In this document: piece after piece, positions 1 through 8,748 of the stretch | Layout of the letters: each line of letters opens with the position of its first letter | Numbering within the stretch: position 1 is the first letter of the stretch | DNA from: Cerrena zonata | Taxonomy: Eukaryota; Basidiomycota; Agaricomycetes; Polyporales; Cerrenaceae | Assembly (NCBI GenBank): GCA_038087015.1 | Contig: JASBNA010000033.1 | Coordinates: 248,001 to 312,000 of the forward strand | Direction: 5' to 3' | DNA length: 64,000 nucleotides | Made by a program: the position numbers and the translations under genes | The notes under the pieces: generated by a model | Seen by the model: only the letters and a program-made list of their open reading frames with translations | Databases searched by the model: none | What the model was told of the DNA's origin: nothing

Positions 1-846
1 TTTAACATCATAATTATCAAGAAAATTATTATATAATTGACGTATTCTAAAAGGAGATTTCCCGAATCTAAGAAATTGTCTATAAGTACCTAAACCTTTA
101 GCCAAACCCGAAAATTTTGATTGAAATATTGAAACAACTAGGATTATAATAATTCTGATAAAATCACTTGGATGTTTAATGAAATTCTTAATTAAATTTA
201 ATTTTTTTTCATTATCGTTATAACGCTTATTTATAATTTCAATATTAATTGAATCATTACTTAAGTAATTTTCTGTTCTCGAAGCATAATTAAGTAGAAG
301 CCTTAAAGAATATTGACCCAATTTAGCCATTTTATCTTTACCAGTTATATTATTGAGCATTGCCCAAAAAATATCAAAATTTTTGACCTGGTGTTTCTTT
401 GAATTAACCATAGCCGAAGTATCTTCTTCTTCAGTTTCATTTGGACTAGAATTTCGACTCAATGGTTTTTCATTTACAGTGACAACATCATGATTTTTAG
501 ATTCGCTAACCGGGGTAACATAATTGAAGGATAGAGCACCAGAGTTCTTTAACTTATTTGGAGTTTCCAATTTAGTTGTAGTAGTTGATGACATATTTAT
601 ATTAGTATTGTGATCGTAAAATTTGGAATATCGAGATGGTGAATTATCTGGAGTATCAATCCACTCAGAATTGAAGGTATGTATATATGGATTATTATAA
701 TTTACTTTGGAGAACGGAGGTGTCGATCTACCCAAGTTATTTTGATACTGATACTGATATTGAAACTGTTGATGCTGATGATGCTGGGACCGAGTATCCT
801 TTTTCGACAAATGTTGAGGGGAAATCGCTTCACTTATAGTGTTCAT
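1..846 (-). CDS. Pex11-family peroxisomal membrane protein, PEX25-like (partial)
   Basis: Reading the minus strand from the ATG at 846 gives 282 open codons that run off the left edge, so the C-terminus is missing. The N-terminal ~150 residues are low complexity, with a His/Gln/Tyr-rich run at about residues 21-37. From about residue 155 the sequence resembles a Pex11-type domain: FDIFWAMLNNITGKDKMAKL, then an LRLLLNYASR-type helix and a conserved GLAKGLGTYRQFLRFGKSP stretch. Pex11, Pex25 and Pex27 coat peroxisomes and promote their elongation and division. The long N-terminal extension fits Pex25 better than the short Pex11. The family call is from recognition of these motifs; the exact paralogue is inferred. 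Confidence 0.72.
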   Translation of the reverse strand, partial: MNTISEAISPQHLSKKDTRSQHHQHQQFQYQYQYQNNLGRSTPPFSKVNYNNPYIHTFNSEWIDTPDNSPSRYSKFYDHNTNINMSSTTTTKLETPNKLKNSGALSFNYVTPVSESKNHDVVTVNEKPLSRNSSPNETEEEDTSAMVNSKKHQVKNFDIFWAMLNNITGKDKMAKLGQYSLRLLLNYASRTENYLSNDSINIEIINKRYNDNEKKLNLIKNFIKHPSDFIRIIIILVVSIFQSKFSGLAKGLGTYRQFLRFGKSPFRIRQLYNNFLDNYDVK

Positions 847-1297
847 TATCCACCATCAAGCAGAGAAAAAGAAGCAGTTAAAAAGTTTTCCAAAAGCTGA
901 AGGGATGAGATGGTGCCTAATTTGTTTTTGACTAATTTAATTTGGTCGACTCGTGCAATATTAATTAATTTTTTCGTCTTTCCATTAAATTGTAACCGAA
1001 AACCAAAACAAATGCACAATAGAAAGATGAGAGAAGTCGAAAACTGAGAAAAATTAGTCATTTTCAGAGGGAAAAAGAGGAAAAGTTTTGATGTCGCAAT
1101 ATCAAGCAGTTGAGATTGTAACGTTACATTTGCAGTCAAAAAAAAGAACTTTGGATGAATGAATAAATAAATAAAGTATATAAAACGATTGAATAAATAA
1201 ATGAATAAATGAATAAATAAATAGGAGTATACATCAATGCATGTACAATGTAGAATTGAAGCGACGAATTAAATGAATATGATACAGAAGAAAGACA
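847..1297. other. Intergenic region with AATA/ATGA microsatellite
   Basis: This gap holds the promoter of the Pex11-family gene and the 3' region of CAB1. Its only obvious structure is a tetranucleotide-type repeat of AATA and ATGA units at about 1155-1225. I see no convincing coding region; the open frame at 846-1139 on the minus strand lacks any protein-like composition. Confidence 0.6.
1155..1225. repeat. AATA/ATGA microsatellite
   Basis: Repeated AATA and GAATGAATAAATAAATA-like tetranucleotides run through this noncoding stretch just downstream of the CAB1 stop codon. It is likely length-variable between strains. Confidence 0.7.
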
Positions 1298-2632
1298 TTA
1301 TTTTGTAGCGTCACAATTAGGACCCATCATAAAAGCACCAACACTGCCTAAATAACCTTCGTGACGTAAGAAATAAGATTGCATGTCACCATTTGACCAA
1401 AAATTAACTGCAAAACTTAAGGTATGAATGGTTTGTTTATGACCAGAGATGTAACTACCACCAAAATAGATTCTTTTCAAGTTAAATCTTACTGCTTGTA
1501 AATAACTAATTTGTCCGATATTATTTGAAACCGAGTATAACAAAGATCTTGCAATATCTTCTGACTTGAACTGAGCCAATTTTTCTGCAGGAGTTAGTTT
1601 CCTTTCATTATTATTGAATCTTAATTTTTTGAAAACTTTGGCAAATGATGAAGCAATATGAGAAGATTTTAAACCAATTTTATTATAACTATCCCCGTAT
1701 ATATCCCCTACTAGCAAATCTATATTTTCGTTATTACCTCTTTGGGCCATTTCTAACATTTCATTATAATCTTTAGCATCAGTTAATAAAGAAAGTAATC
1801 CCCATAAAGTGCCACCACCTAAAGACGAACCTCCAATACGTTCGAATATTCCGGGTCCAGTAACTTTAATCATCGAGACCCCACTACCAATGTTCACCAA
1901 CAAATACGGATAAATCAGTTTATCTAATTTATTTGAAAATTTCGTAGTATTTTCTTTTAAATCATAGATGAATATTTCATTGGGGATCTTGGTAATTAAC
2001 CAATCCAATCCCTTGATTAAACACTCCATTTCATCTTTGGCTATAATCTTCATTGGTAATTTATTTTTTGAAAAAGTCTTGGTCATTAAATCGTAAAATT
2101 TATGAGCTCCTCCACCAGTAGCCATAATATAAGTAATTGGTGGATAACTTTCTTTATCAATTGACTTGGTTATCAACCTAATCATAAACTTCAACACCTC
2201 GGTACTGAAATTTTCCGTCTGGAAATCTCTGAAATGTAATTTCCCTCCTCCATTTGATTGACTCGTGAAATAAATTAACTTGGTTAATGTTCCTCCAATA
2301 TCAACACTTATATGGATAATATCTGAATTGTGCTGTGGTAACGTGATATTCTTGGTGTCTTCTTTGGATAACGTTATATGGCTATTCTGAACTGCAGTTT
2401 CCACGTCAATATTCTCATAAAATCTCGTTTGATCATCATCAGATTCCGATGATGATGATGAATTTTCGGGACTTGGTGAAATACTCGGCGTTGGACTCTT
2501 ACTAAACTGTTCTCTCAATAAATGATCATTCGCAATGTATGCACCAGAACAATCTATCTTGATAGTACCTGGATCAGCAAATTGAAGATCAACTAGATCT
2601 TTTTTATTGGAAATATCGTATAAGCGACCCAT
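1298..2632 (-). CDS. CAB1: Pantothenate kinase (type II, eukaryotic)
   Basis: The enzyme phosphorylates pantothenate with ATP, the first and rate-limiting step of coenzyme A synthesis, in the cytosol. The ASKHA-fold phosphate motif DIGGTLTKLIYF is at about residue 111, followed by TGGGAHKF, YPYLLVNIGSGVSMIKV and RIGGSSLGGGTLWGLLSLL, all hallmarks of eukaryotic PanK. I chose the ATG at 2632; the open frame extends 20 codons further but only to a TTG. The product is 444 residues, longer than the 367 of S. cerevisiae Cab1 because of a Ser/Pro/Asp-rich N-terminal insertion (about residues 45-70). It is transcribed divergently from IPL1. The identification is strong. Confidence 0.93.
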   Translation of the reverse strand: MGRLYDISNKKDLVDLQFADPGTIKIDCSGAYIANDHLLREQFSKSPTPSISPSPENSSSSSESDDDQTRFYENIDVETAVQNSHITLSKEDTKNITLPQHNSDIIHISVDIGGTLTKLIYFTSQSNGGGKLHFRDFQTENFSTEVLKFMIRLITKSIDKESYPPITYIMATGGGAHKFYDLMTKTFSKNKLPMKIIAKDEMECLIKGLDWLITKIPNEIFIYDLKENTTKFSNKLDKLIYPYLLVNIGSGVSMIKVTGPGIFERIGGSSLGGGTLWGLLSLLTDAKDYNEMLEMAQRGNNENIDLLVGDIYGDSYNKIGLKSSHIASSFAKVFKKLRFNNNERKLTPAEKLAQFKSEDIARSLLYSVSNNIGQISYLQAVRFNLKRIYFGGSYISGHKQTIHTLSFAVNFWSNGDMQSYFLRHEGYLGSVGAFMMGPNCDATK

Positions 2633-3236
2633 AAAAAAACTATCGTGAAAAATTATCTTATTATGCTTATTGATGATAAATATTATTAACAATGCTCAAA
2701 TAACATCGATAAACAGTAAACGGTTCCCTCTTCTATACTTGCCGATACTAATGCTACGTTCAATTAGCCAAAACTTGAATTAAATATACCTCTAACCTTA
2801 CCACAATCGTCAGTAGTCCGAAGAACAAAATGAAAAAAAACCAAAAAAAAAAAAAATCTTAAGAAAAGTATGAGTAACTGCGCATTATACGACAATGCCC
2901 AACAAATGAATAGCTTTAGAGTTGTTTGTATGAAGACCTCGCTTTGCGGTACACCTCAATCCCACTTTGTCTTAACTATTATACTCCTAGTTCAAACCCA
3001 TCTCCGGGGAATAGGAAGTCCTGGCTCTGGTGGTACTTACCTTATTCGGTAATAATTCAAAATTCTGTGGTGTACGGGTGCGGCAGGATGAAAGGAGCAT
3101 TTTTCGGCGGCACGGATGTAAAGAAAACATAAATGTACGGGTGTTACGAACGCGTCTTTTTTGTAGCCAATTTGTTTTCATTTGTGATAGAAGATTGATC
3201 AGATCAAGCCTTTTACAAGACAGCACCAGCAGGATC
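2633..3236. other. Divergent CAB1/IPL1 promoter region
   Basis: About 600 bp separate the two start codons. The region contains A-rich tracts near 2830-2860 and an ACGCGT hexamer at 3150-3155. Open frames here overlap each other on both strands and show no protein-like features. Confidence 0.6.
3150..3155. promoter_or_regulatory. MluI cell-cycle box (ACGCGT) upstream of IPL1
   Basis: The palindrome ACGCGT lies 82 bp before the IPL1 start codon. This is the core site of the MBF (Mbp1-Swi6) factor that drives G1/S transcription in yeasts. A single site is only suggestive. Confidence 0.5.
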
Positions 3237-4328
3237 ATGGAGAGTATGCTGGCGGAGGAGCCAAAGTCTGTGTCGTCTGCAGTTAGTGTCCGGCGGTCGT
3301 CGTCATATCTCCAGCACCATCAGAGACAACAGGAGCAGCTACATCAACAGCTCCAACTGCAAAGAAAACCATTAAATAAATTTTCAATCAACACCCTTGA
3401 TACAAACCAATCCAAAATAAGCAAGCCCCAGAAGCCACTAGTGCCGTCACGGCTACGCAAATCACAGCAGAACGTAGAGGTTAATTTGCCCAAACCAACA
3501 TCCAATCTGATGTGCTTGAATGATTTTGAAATTGGGAAAATTTTAGGTAAAGGTAAATTGGGGAAAGTTTATTGTGTTAAACATAAAGAATCAGGATACG
3601 TTGCTGCTATCAAAGTGATGTCCAAAAAGGATTTGATTGAATTCAAATTGGAGAAGAATTTCCGTCGTGAAATTGAAATTCAACTGAAATTAAGACATGA
3701 TCAAATCAGTAGACTCTTGGGATTCTTTTATGATGACAAAAATGTTTATCTCATTCTAGAATACGCTTTACATGGTGAGATATATCACCATCTACAATTG
3801 AAACGTCGTTTTGATAATATCACCGCTTCAAATTATATCTATCAGGTTTCAAATGCATTATCATATTTACATCTGCAAAATATAATCCACCGAGATATTA
3901 AACCGGAAAATATCTTATTGGCAGCGGATAAAACAATCAAACTAAGTGATTTCGGTTGGTCTGTTCAAGTAAACCCTTCAAACCTGAAAAGACTAACAAT
4001 ATGTGGTACCCTTGATTATCTCCCGCCTGAAATGGTGGAATCAAAAGCTCATGATTTCTCTGTTGACAATTGGGCTTTAGGAGTTTTATGCTACGAGTTT
4101 TTGGTAGGGAAACCTCCTTTTGATGATGAAAATAATCAATTAACTTATAGAAGAATCGCTAAAGTAGATCTCAAAATCCCAGTTTACGTTGATGATGATG
4201 CTGCTGACTTAATCACAAAGTTATTACAGCGAAACCCTTCTAAAAGATTACCCCTTGCCGATCTTCCTTCTCATCCCTGGATAGTTAAAAATAAACCTTA
4301 CTGGCCCAAAGTTCGGTCAAAAAATTAA
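3237..4328 (+). CDS. IPL1: Aurora-type serine/threonine kinase of the chromosomal passenger complex
   Basis: Ipl1 corrects kinetochore-microtubule attachments in mitosis together with Sli15/INCENP and Bir1. The kinase domain begins at about residue 97. The glycine loop GKGKLGKVY is at about 104-112, the catalytic lysine in AAIKVMSK near 126, HRDIKPEN near 218 and DFGW near 237. The activation loop reads RLTICGTLDYLPPEM, with the Aurora-type phosphorylatable Thr. The open frame continues 69 codons upstream, but that part has no protein character, so I start at the ATG at 3237, giving 363 residues, close to the 367 of S. cerevisiae. The N-terminus is Gln-rich. Codon 213 is CTG, where human Aurora A has serine. 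Confidence 0.94.
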   Translation: MESMLAEEPKSVSSAVSVRRSSSYLQHHQRQQEQLHQQLQLQRKPLNKFSINTLDTNQSKISKPQKPLVPSRLRKSQQNVEVNLPKPTSNLMCLNDFEIGKILGKGKLGKVYCVKHKESGYVAAIKVMSKKDLIEFKLEKNFRREIEIQLKLRHDQISRLLGFFYDDKNVYLILEYALHGEIYHHLQLKRRFDNITASNYIYQVSNALSYLHLQNIIHRDIKPENILLAADKTIKLSDFGWSVQVNPSNLKRLTICGTLDYLPPEMVESKAHDFSVDNWALGVLCYEFLVGKPPFDDENNQLTYRRIAKVDLKIPVYVDDDAADLITKLLQRNPSKRLPLADLPSHPWIVKNKPYWPKVRSKN

Positions 4329-4451
4329 TCATGTTTTTTCAATTTTTTCTCTAGCTTTTCATTTCAGTTCTTTACAATTATTGCATTACATATATTTAAA
4401 AATTTAATACATTTTTTCCCTTAATACATACTGTGTAACAAGTATTAGAAT

Positions 4452-6032
4452 TCAAGACAGCCTTGCTGTTTGCTGAGCTTGAGCCTGAGCTTGAGCTTGA
4501 GCCTGAGCTCTGGCTTGTCTTTGCTTCATTAACAACACTTGCTGTTGCTGTTGTTGTTGTTGCATCTTCATAACCTGCTGTTGGAAAGCCTGCTGTTGCT
4601 GAGCATTATATTGAGCGGACATTAATATGGCTTTTGAAGGAGCTCTAACTTGATACAACTCACCAGGGATTGCAGCAAATGCTTGACTTGATGGGTCATT
4701 GGTATCGTTATTACTTGTATCAACATTAACCAAGGCACAACGACCTTGTAAACCACCAATAGACCCAGATATAGCTTGATTAGCCAAAGTTTGATCGGTA
4801 GATTGATTACCAGGAGAATTTTGAGAATTGCCACCACTAGTTATTAAGGCATTTGCATAAGCTTCTCTCATGTATAAAAATTTATGACGGTTTTTGGCTG
4901 GTACCATAATCTTTCTTTCCAACGGTATTGGGTAGTTTTTAGATAAACCTTCTAATACCAAATGAGTTTCTTCATCAGGGTCAAGTATTTTATGAGCATT
5001 AATTGCATTACCATCTTGATCATCTTGTCCTCCACCATTAAAATGAGCATTTTCTCTTCTTTGAGCTGCCAATACATTATTTGCAGCCAATTTAGCTTGG
5101 TTTCTCTTTTGATATTGTTGTAATAAAACATCATAAGGTGCACTTCTACCCAAGACAGCTCTTTTAGCACCCATTGAATGAGTTTTACAAGTTAATGAAC
5201 GAGCACAAAAACCTCCAGCAGGTAATGGAACCCCACATTGTTTTTCAACATCAACTGGGCCCTTTGGTTTAACTTGACCTTTGGCTTTCATTTGTTTCTT
5301 CTTCTTTCCTGAATCATCTTTAGCACCAGTACCAGCTGGCTCCTTTTTCGGTGATTGACCTAGGTTAGAAGAATAATCATCTTTCGAAGAAACAGAATTA
5401 TTTCGAAGAGCAGCGGCAGCAGCAGCGGCGGCAGCATTAGCAGCTTCCTTATCCTTTTGAGTTTGAGATTTCTTATACTTCTTTTTAGGTTTCGTTGTGG
5501 TATCACTCTTGGAAGCAGCAGAATTTGGTATTGGACTCGAATTTCGAGAAGAATCAACGGAAGAAGGATCTAGGTCTAATAGAGGATTGGCACCTCTACC
5601 TCTTTTACGCTTATTATTTGATGCAACACCGTTGGTATCAGCTTCTGAAAGGTTTTGTGGTTGCTGTTGTTTCTTTTGTTTCATTTCTATACAACGAGGA
5701 TAATGTGTTGATAACGATTCTTCACCAATTGGTCGATTACAGGAAGTGCAAATCTTATACTTGATAACCTGGGATAAATAAGATGAATCCGGAGTATGAT
5801 TTGAGATTAAATGGGAACTAGTGGAAGAACTTTTAATGAAATCAGAATCAAGTTGATAATCAAGCTTCTTATCTAAATAAACTCCAAAATCTTTCCAAAT
5901 AATGGGTCTTTGAGATTTAGAAGTTGAGTTGGAATTAGGACTTGAAGTTACTGAATCAGTCGAATTTGAATTATGCTTATTAAGTGAGCGTACGCTAGCT
6001 AATGTTATAACCTCTTGAGATTTAGTTGCCAT
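4452..6032 (-). CDS. SGF73: SAGA deubiquitinase-module subunit Sgf73 (ataxin-7 family)
   Basis: Sgf73 anchors the Ubp8-Sgf11-Sus1 H2B-deubiquitinating module to SAGA in the nucleus. The 526-residue product has an N-terminal zinc knuckle (CTSC at about 95-98, then HYPRC with H110 and C114) and a SCA7 domain at about 258-310 whose core reads EKQCGVPLPAGGFCARSLTC. Between them lie Lys-rich linkers and a run of about ten alanines near residue 200. The C-terminus carries a polyglutamine run and alternating Gln-Ala repeats. S. cerevisiae Sgf73 is 657 residues. It is convergent with IPL1, 123 bp apart. The start is the ATG at 6032. Confidence 0.9.
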   Translation of the reverse strand: MATKSQEVITLASVRSLNKHNSNSTDSVTSSPNSNSTSKSQRPIIWKDFGVYLDKKLDYQLDSDFIKSSSTSSHLISNHTPDSSYLSQVIKYKICTSCNRPIGEESLSTHYPRCIEMKQKKQQQPQNLSEADTNGVASNNKRKRGRGANPLLDLDPSSVDSSRNSSPIPNSAASKSDTTTKPKKKYKKSQTQKDKEAANAAAAAAAAALRNNSVSSKDDYSSNLGQSPKKEPAGTGAKDDSGKKKKQMKAKGQVKPKGPVDVEKQCGVPLPAGGFCARSLTCKTHSMGAKRAVLGRSAPYDVLLQQYQKRNQAKLAANNVLAAQRRENAHFNGGGQDDQDGNAINAHKILDPDEETHLVLEGLSKNYPIPLERKIMVPAKNRHKFLYMREAYANALITSGGNSQNSPGNQSTDQTLANQAISGSIGGLQGRCALVNVDTSNNDTNDPSSQAFAAIPGELYQVRAPSKAILMSAQYNAQQQQAFQQQVMKMQQQQQQQQVLLMKQRQARAQAQAQAQAQAQQTARLS

Positions 6033-6779
6033 TATTTGATTGGAAAACTAATCGGTTTCGTAAGATAACAATCTCTCTCTCTCTGTTTCTTCGAACCTAT
6101 AAGTGAATATATCGACAAATGGAAGAATTTTTTTTTTTTTTTTCAATGAAGAAAAACACACAAACTTGACTGGATCTAACTTATTAAACAAGTAATCTTG
6201 GATCCAAGTAAGCGATTAAAACAAAAGTAAAAGATAAGCTTCGATACCTTCGACTACTTCGTGATTTAACTCCACCGAGAAAGCAAAATTGTCAAAATTG
6301 GTCGGTTTACTCACACCGAGCCGTTTTTCAGTATGACAAAAATAAAAAAAAAAAGAAAAACCAAAACACACTCAACAGGGGATGCGGTTGCGGCGTGTGA
6401 TATTAAAGGGAACTGCAAAAACACCAATCGATTAGGTTAAGTGGGAAGGTTTTATAAGGCCTAAGGCTTTGGGTATACTTAAAGTTTTGATTGATGTAAT
6501 TTCGTACGACTGTAGTGATGAAGATGAAGTTTTGTTCTTTTGTTCTTTTTTTTTTTAGTTTTTCGTTATTTTGTTCATCGGTTTTTGTTGAAGTTGAGAA
6601 AAAACCCGGAATCTCTGTAATTGCAGCAATTGAGAGACTGCAAAAATTCAAAATTACAAAAAGACCTACAGTATGGTGGAGGTGGTTGAAGAAGCATGTT
6701 ATATACATGTGATTGCATGTGATTAATTAAGTAGTGGATACAGGTAAGAAATACAGAGCATACCAAAGGGAAGAGCAGA
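6033..6779. other. Intergenic region upstream of SGF73
   Basis: About 750 bp lie between SGF73 and the next minus-strand gene. It holds the SGF73 promoter, with a CT-rich stretch near 6070-6085 and a T-run near 6128-6142. Short open frames on both strands around 6400-6766 overlap each other and look spurious. I find no RNA gene here. Confidence 0.5.
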
Positions 6780-8297
6780 TTACTTTGTCTTTAAGGTTCG
6801 ACCTCTTTTGGTAATTTTGACGATATTGTTGGTGTTAAAATATTCTTTGTGGTTGTTCTTGTTGACCGTTAAGTCACTATGGTGCTTTTTGAAGTGCCTG
6901 AAGTAACTAAGTAAAGGGTTCATCTTCATGCTCCAACAACAGACTTCAATTACTTGGAAACAAGCAGGGCATTGAATGGCTTTTGCATGACGTAACTTAT
7001 GATGTTGGTTTTTGCGGCCACGCTGGGGAGGCGATGGGGTAGGTGAGCTGTCGCTGCTGATAAACTCGCTGGCTAGCGGGGTGGAACTAGTTTTAGAAGT
7101 CAAGTAAATACCATAATACAAACCATCGGGGATTAGATAATTGTTGGAGAATATCCCGTGTTCCAAAGTCAAATGGGAAAGATAGCTGGAGTTTTTAAAC
7201 GGTAAGAATTTAACCTCTTGACAATAAGGACATAGTCCACATTTGCTACCGTTAATCTTATTTCCATTTTCATCTTGCTCGAATCTATAATACTGTGGTT
7301 CGTAAGGATTAGTTACGTCGTAAACCCTGCTTTCAAAATACTCAATACTTGATACAGTGCCATATAACTCACTTATATCCCTGGTGTATCTGATTCTTTG
7401 CAATGCTCCGGAAATCTCATGAAACCCATCCTCGTTGGGCCCGATTGCCTCTGTTGGTTTATTGGTTAAATATCGATAGTCGTGGCGGAAACTTGCTCTA
7501 TTAGTCAATGCAGCGTATTCTGGCTTGACTGGAGCAGTTAATGTACCCATATACCCATTGTAGTTAATAACCACTTCCAAGCATTGGATCAGTGATTCCT
7601 CAAGGGTGATTTCAAGTTGTGGTGGTAAGATTGGGCTCACTTGGAATCTTCCCAACTTGATAAAGTGTTCTTCATTTGAAATATCCAAGTCGGTATGTCC
7701 TGCCTCCTTTGCAGGCTCTGTATCTAGTATCATTCCCATAGGTTGGGGTCTGGTATCATGACTATTATGCACATCAAAAGTGTTCATTAACGCAAAGTCA
7801 ACGTTATACTGAGCAATGACATTTTCCACAAGTAAATCAGAGCTAATATTGTTTTCTGTAGCAGCGTTACCTTGTTGCACTCCGCTTAAAGTCTGGATTA
7901 GCTCACCTTCAGGATAATTATTCAACCAGTTATAGTTCTGATTCGAAGTAACCATCTGGTTTCTGTCCCCTAAATCCGTTCCGTCAAAGAGTCCCTCCAA
8001 TACTTTGTTCGACTCTGTTTCACTCAATTCACTCATCTCCATATCATTTCTCTCTGTAGAATGTGAAGAAGAATTAGAAATACCACGTTCAAGCTGCCAG
8101 CTTTCACTGATCTCTGGCTGCACGAAATAACTGGAAAAGGAAGATAACTCTGAATCTCCATCCTCTGTAAATTGAAGCTCTGCTGTTTTTGAAATATCAG
8201 TAACATTCCAATTTGCTCTTGGTCGATACCAATTATACTCGGAAGGTTTGGGATTTCCTGATAACAACGTTCGATTTGTCTCTTCGCATAGCTTCAT
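6780..8297 (-). CDS. Rua1/Wor3-type zinc-coordinating DNA-binding protein
   Basis: The 505-residue product is acidic and Ser/Asn-rich over its first ~280 residues. It ends in a domain resembling the C-terminal domain of the fungal regulator Rua1, to which I believe the Candida opaque-cell regulator Wor3 is related. Visible elements are a YDVTNPYEPQYYRF stretch, CGLCPYC at about 351-357 followed by paired histidines (SHLTLEH), then CPAC near 440 with histidines in RHFKKHH, and a basic tail. The two Cys/His sets suggest tandem zinc sites. I start at the ATG at 8297, because the open frame beyond begins with GTG. Targets are unknown. The fold assignment is from motif recognition; the exact orthologue is not established. 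Confidence 0.7.
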   Translation of the reverse strand: MKLCEETNRTLLSGNPKPSEYNWYRPRANWNVTDISKTAELQFTEDGDSELSSFSSYFVQPEISESWQLERGISNSSSHSTERNDMEMSELSETESNKVLEGLFDGTDLGDRNQMVTSNQNYNWLNNYPEGELIQTLSGVQQGNAATENNISSDLLVENVIAQYNVDFALMNTFDVHNSHDTRPQPMGMILDTEPAKEAGHTDLDISNEEHFIKLGRFQVSPILPPQLEITLEESLIQCLEVVINYNGYMGTLTAPVKPEYAALTNRASFRHDYRYLTNKPTEAIGPNEDGFHEISGALQRIRYTRDISELYGTVSSIEYFESRVYDVTNPYEPQYYRFEQDENGNKINGSKCGLCPYCQEVKFLPFKNSSYLSHLTLEHGIFSNNYLIPDGLYYGIYLTSKTSSTPLASEFISSDSSPTPSPPQRGRKNQHHKLRHAKAIQCPACFQVIEVCCWSMKMNPLLSYFRHFKKHHSDLTVNKNNHKEYFNTNNIVKITKRGRTLKTK

Positions 8298-8748
8298 TTT
8301 CGACACTATTTCAAACCAGCTGCAAAGAAAAACCCTTAAAAGTTAGATATAATAGAACATTTGTCGTCCTTTTTATCTGGAGTAAGTTTTTACTAATGCT
8401 GCAAATTTGCTCTTAGGCTACATCAACTCGCATATAAAGAAACTATTGACTGCTAATGGCAATGAAAACAGTGGAATACAGTTACATAGTATGCCAATGC
8501 CCCAGGCCATGAAGTGAACACCCTTATACATCATTCTAATCTACGTTTCTACAGTATACCTGTACTCCTGTTCAGTCTAATAGTAGAGGCTCTATTTTAT
8601 CATGCTGACATTTGATACTGCACATACTTTGTCTTCTTTAGTACGCAGCATCTCAAAAAAAAAAAAAAAAGTAGTACTGAAAAAGTGAAAAAAAAGTGAA
8701 AAATAGCTTATAAAGAAGCATACCTTTTTTGACAACTTACATTCAACG
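8298..8748. other. Divergent promoter region, Rua1-like gene / TYW1
   Basis: About 450 bp separate two divergent start codons. Apart from an A-run near 8655-8672 just upstream of TYW1 I see no distinctive motif and no coding sequence. Confidence 0.5.

Noticed and set aside
6403..6766. Overlapping open frames on both strands between SGF73 and the Rua1-like gene
   Set aside because: They are mutually antisense, low complexity and lack any domain or promoter support.
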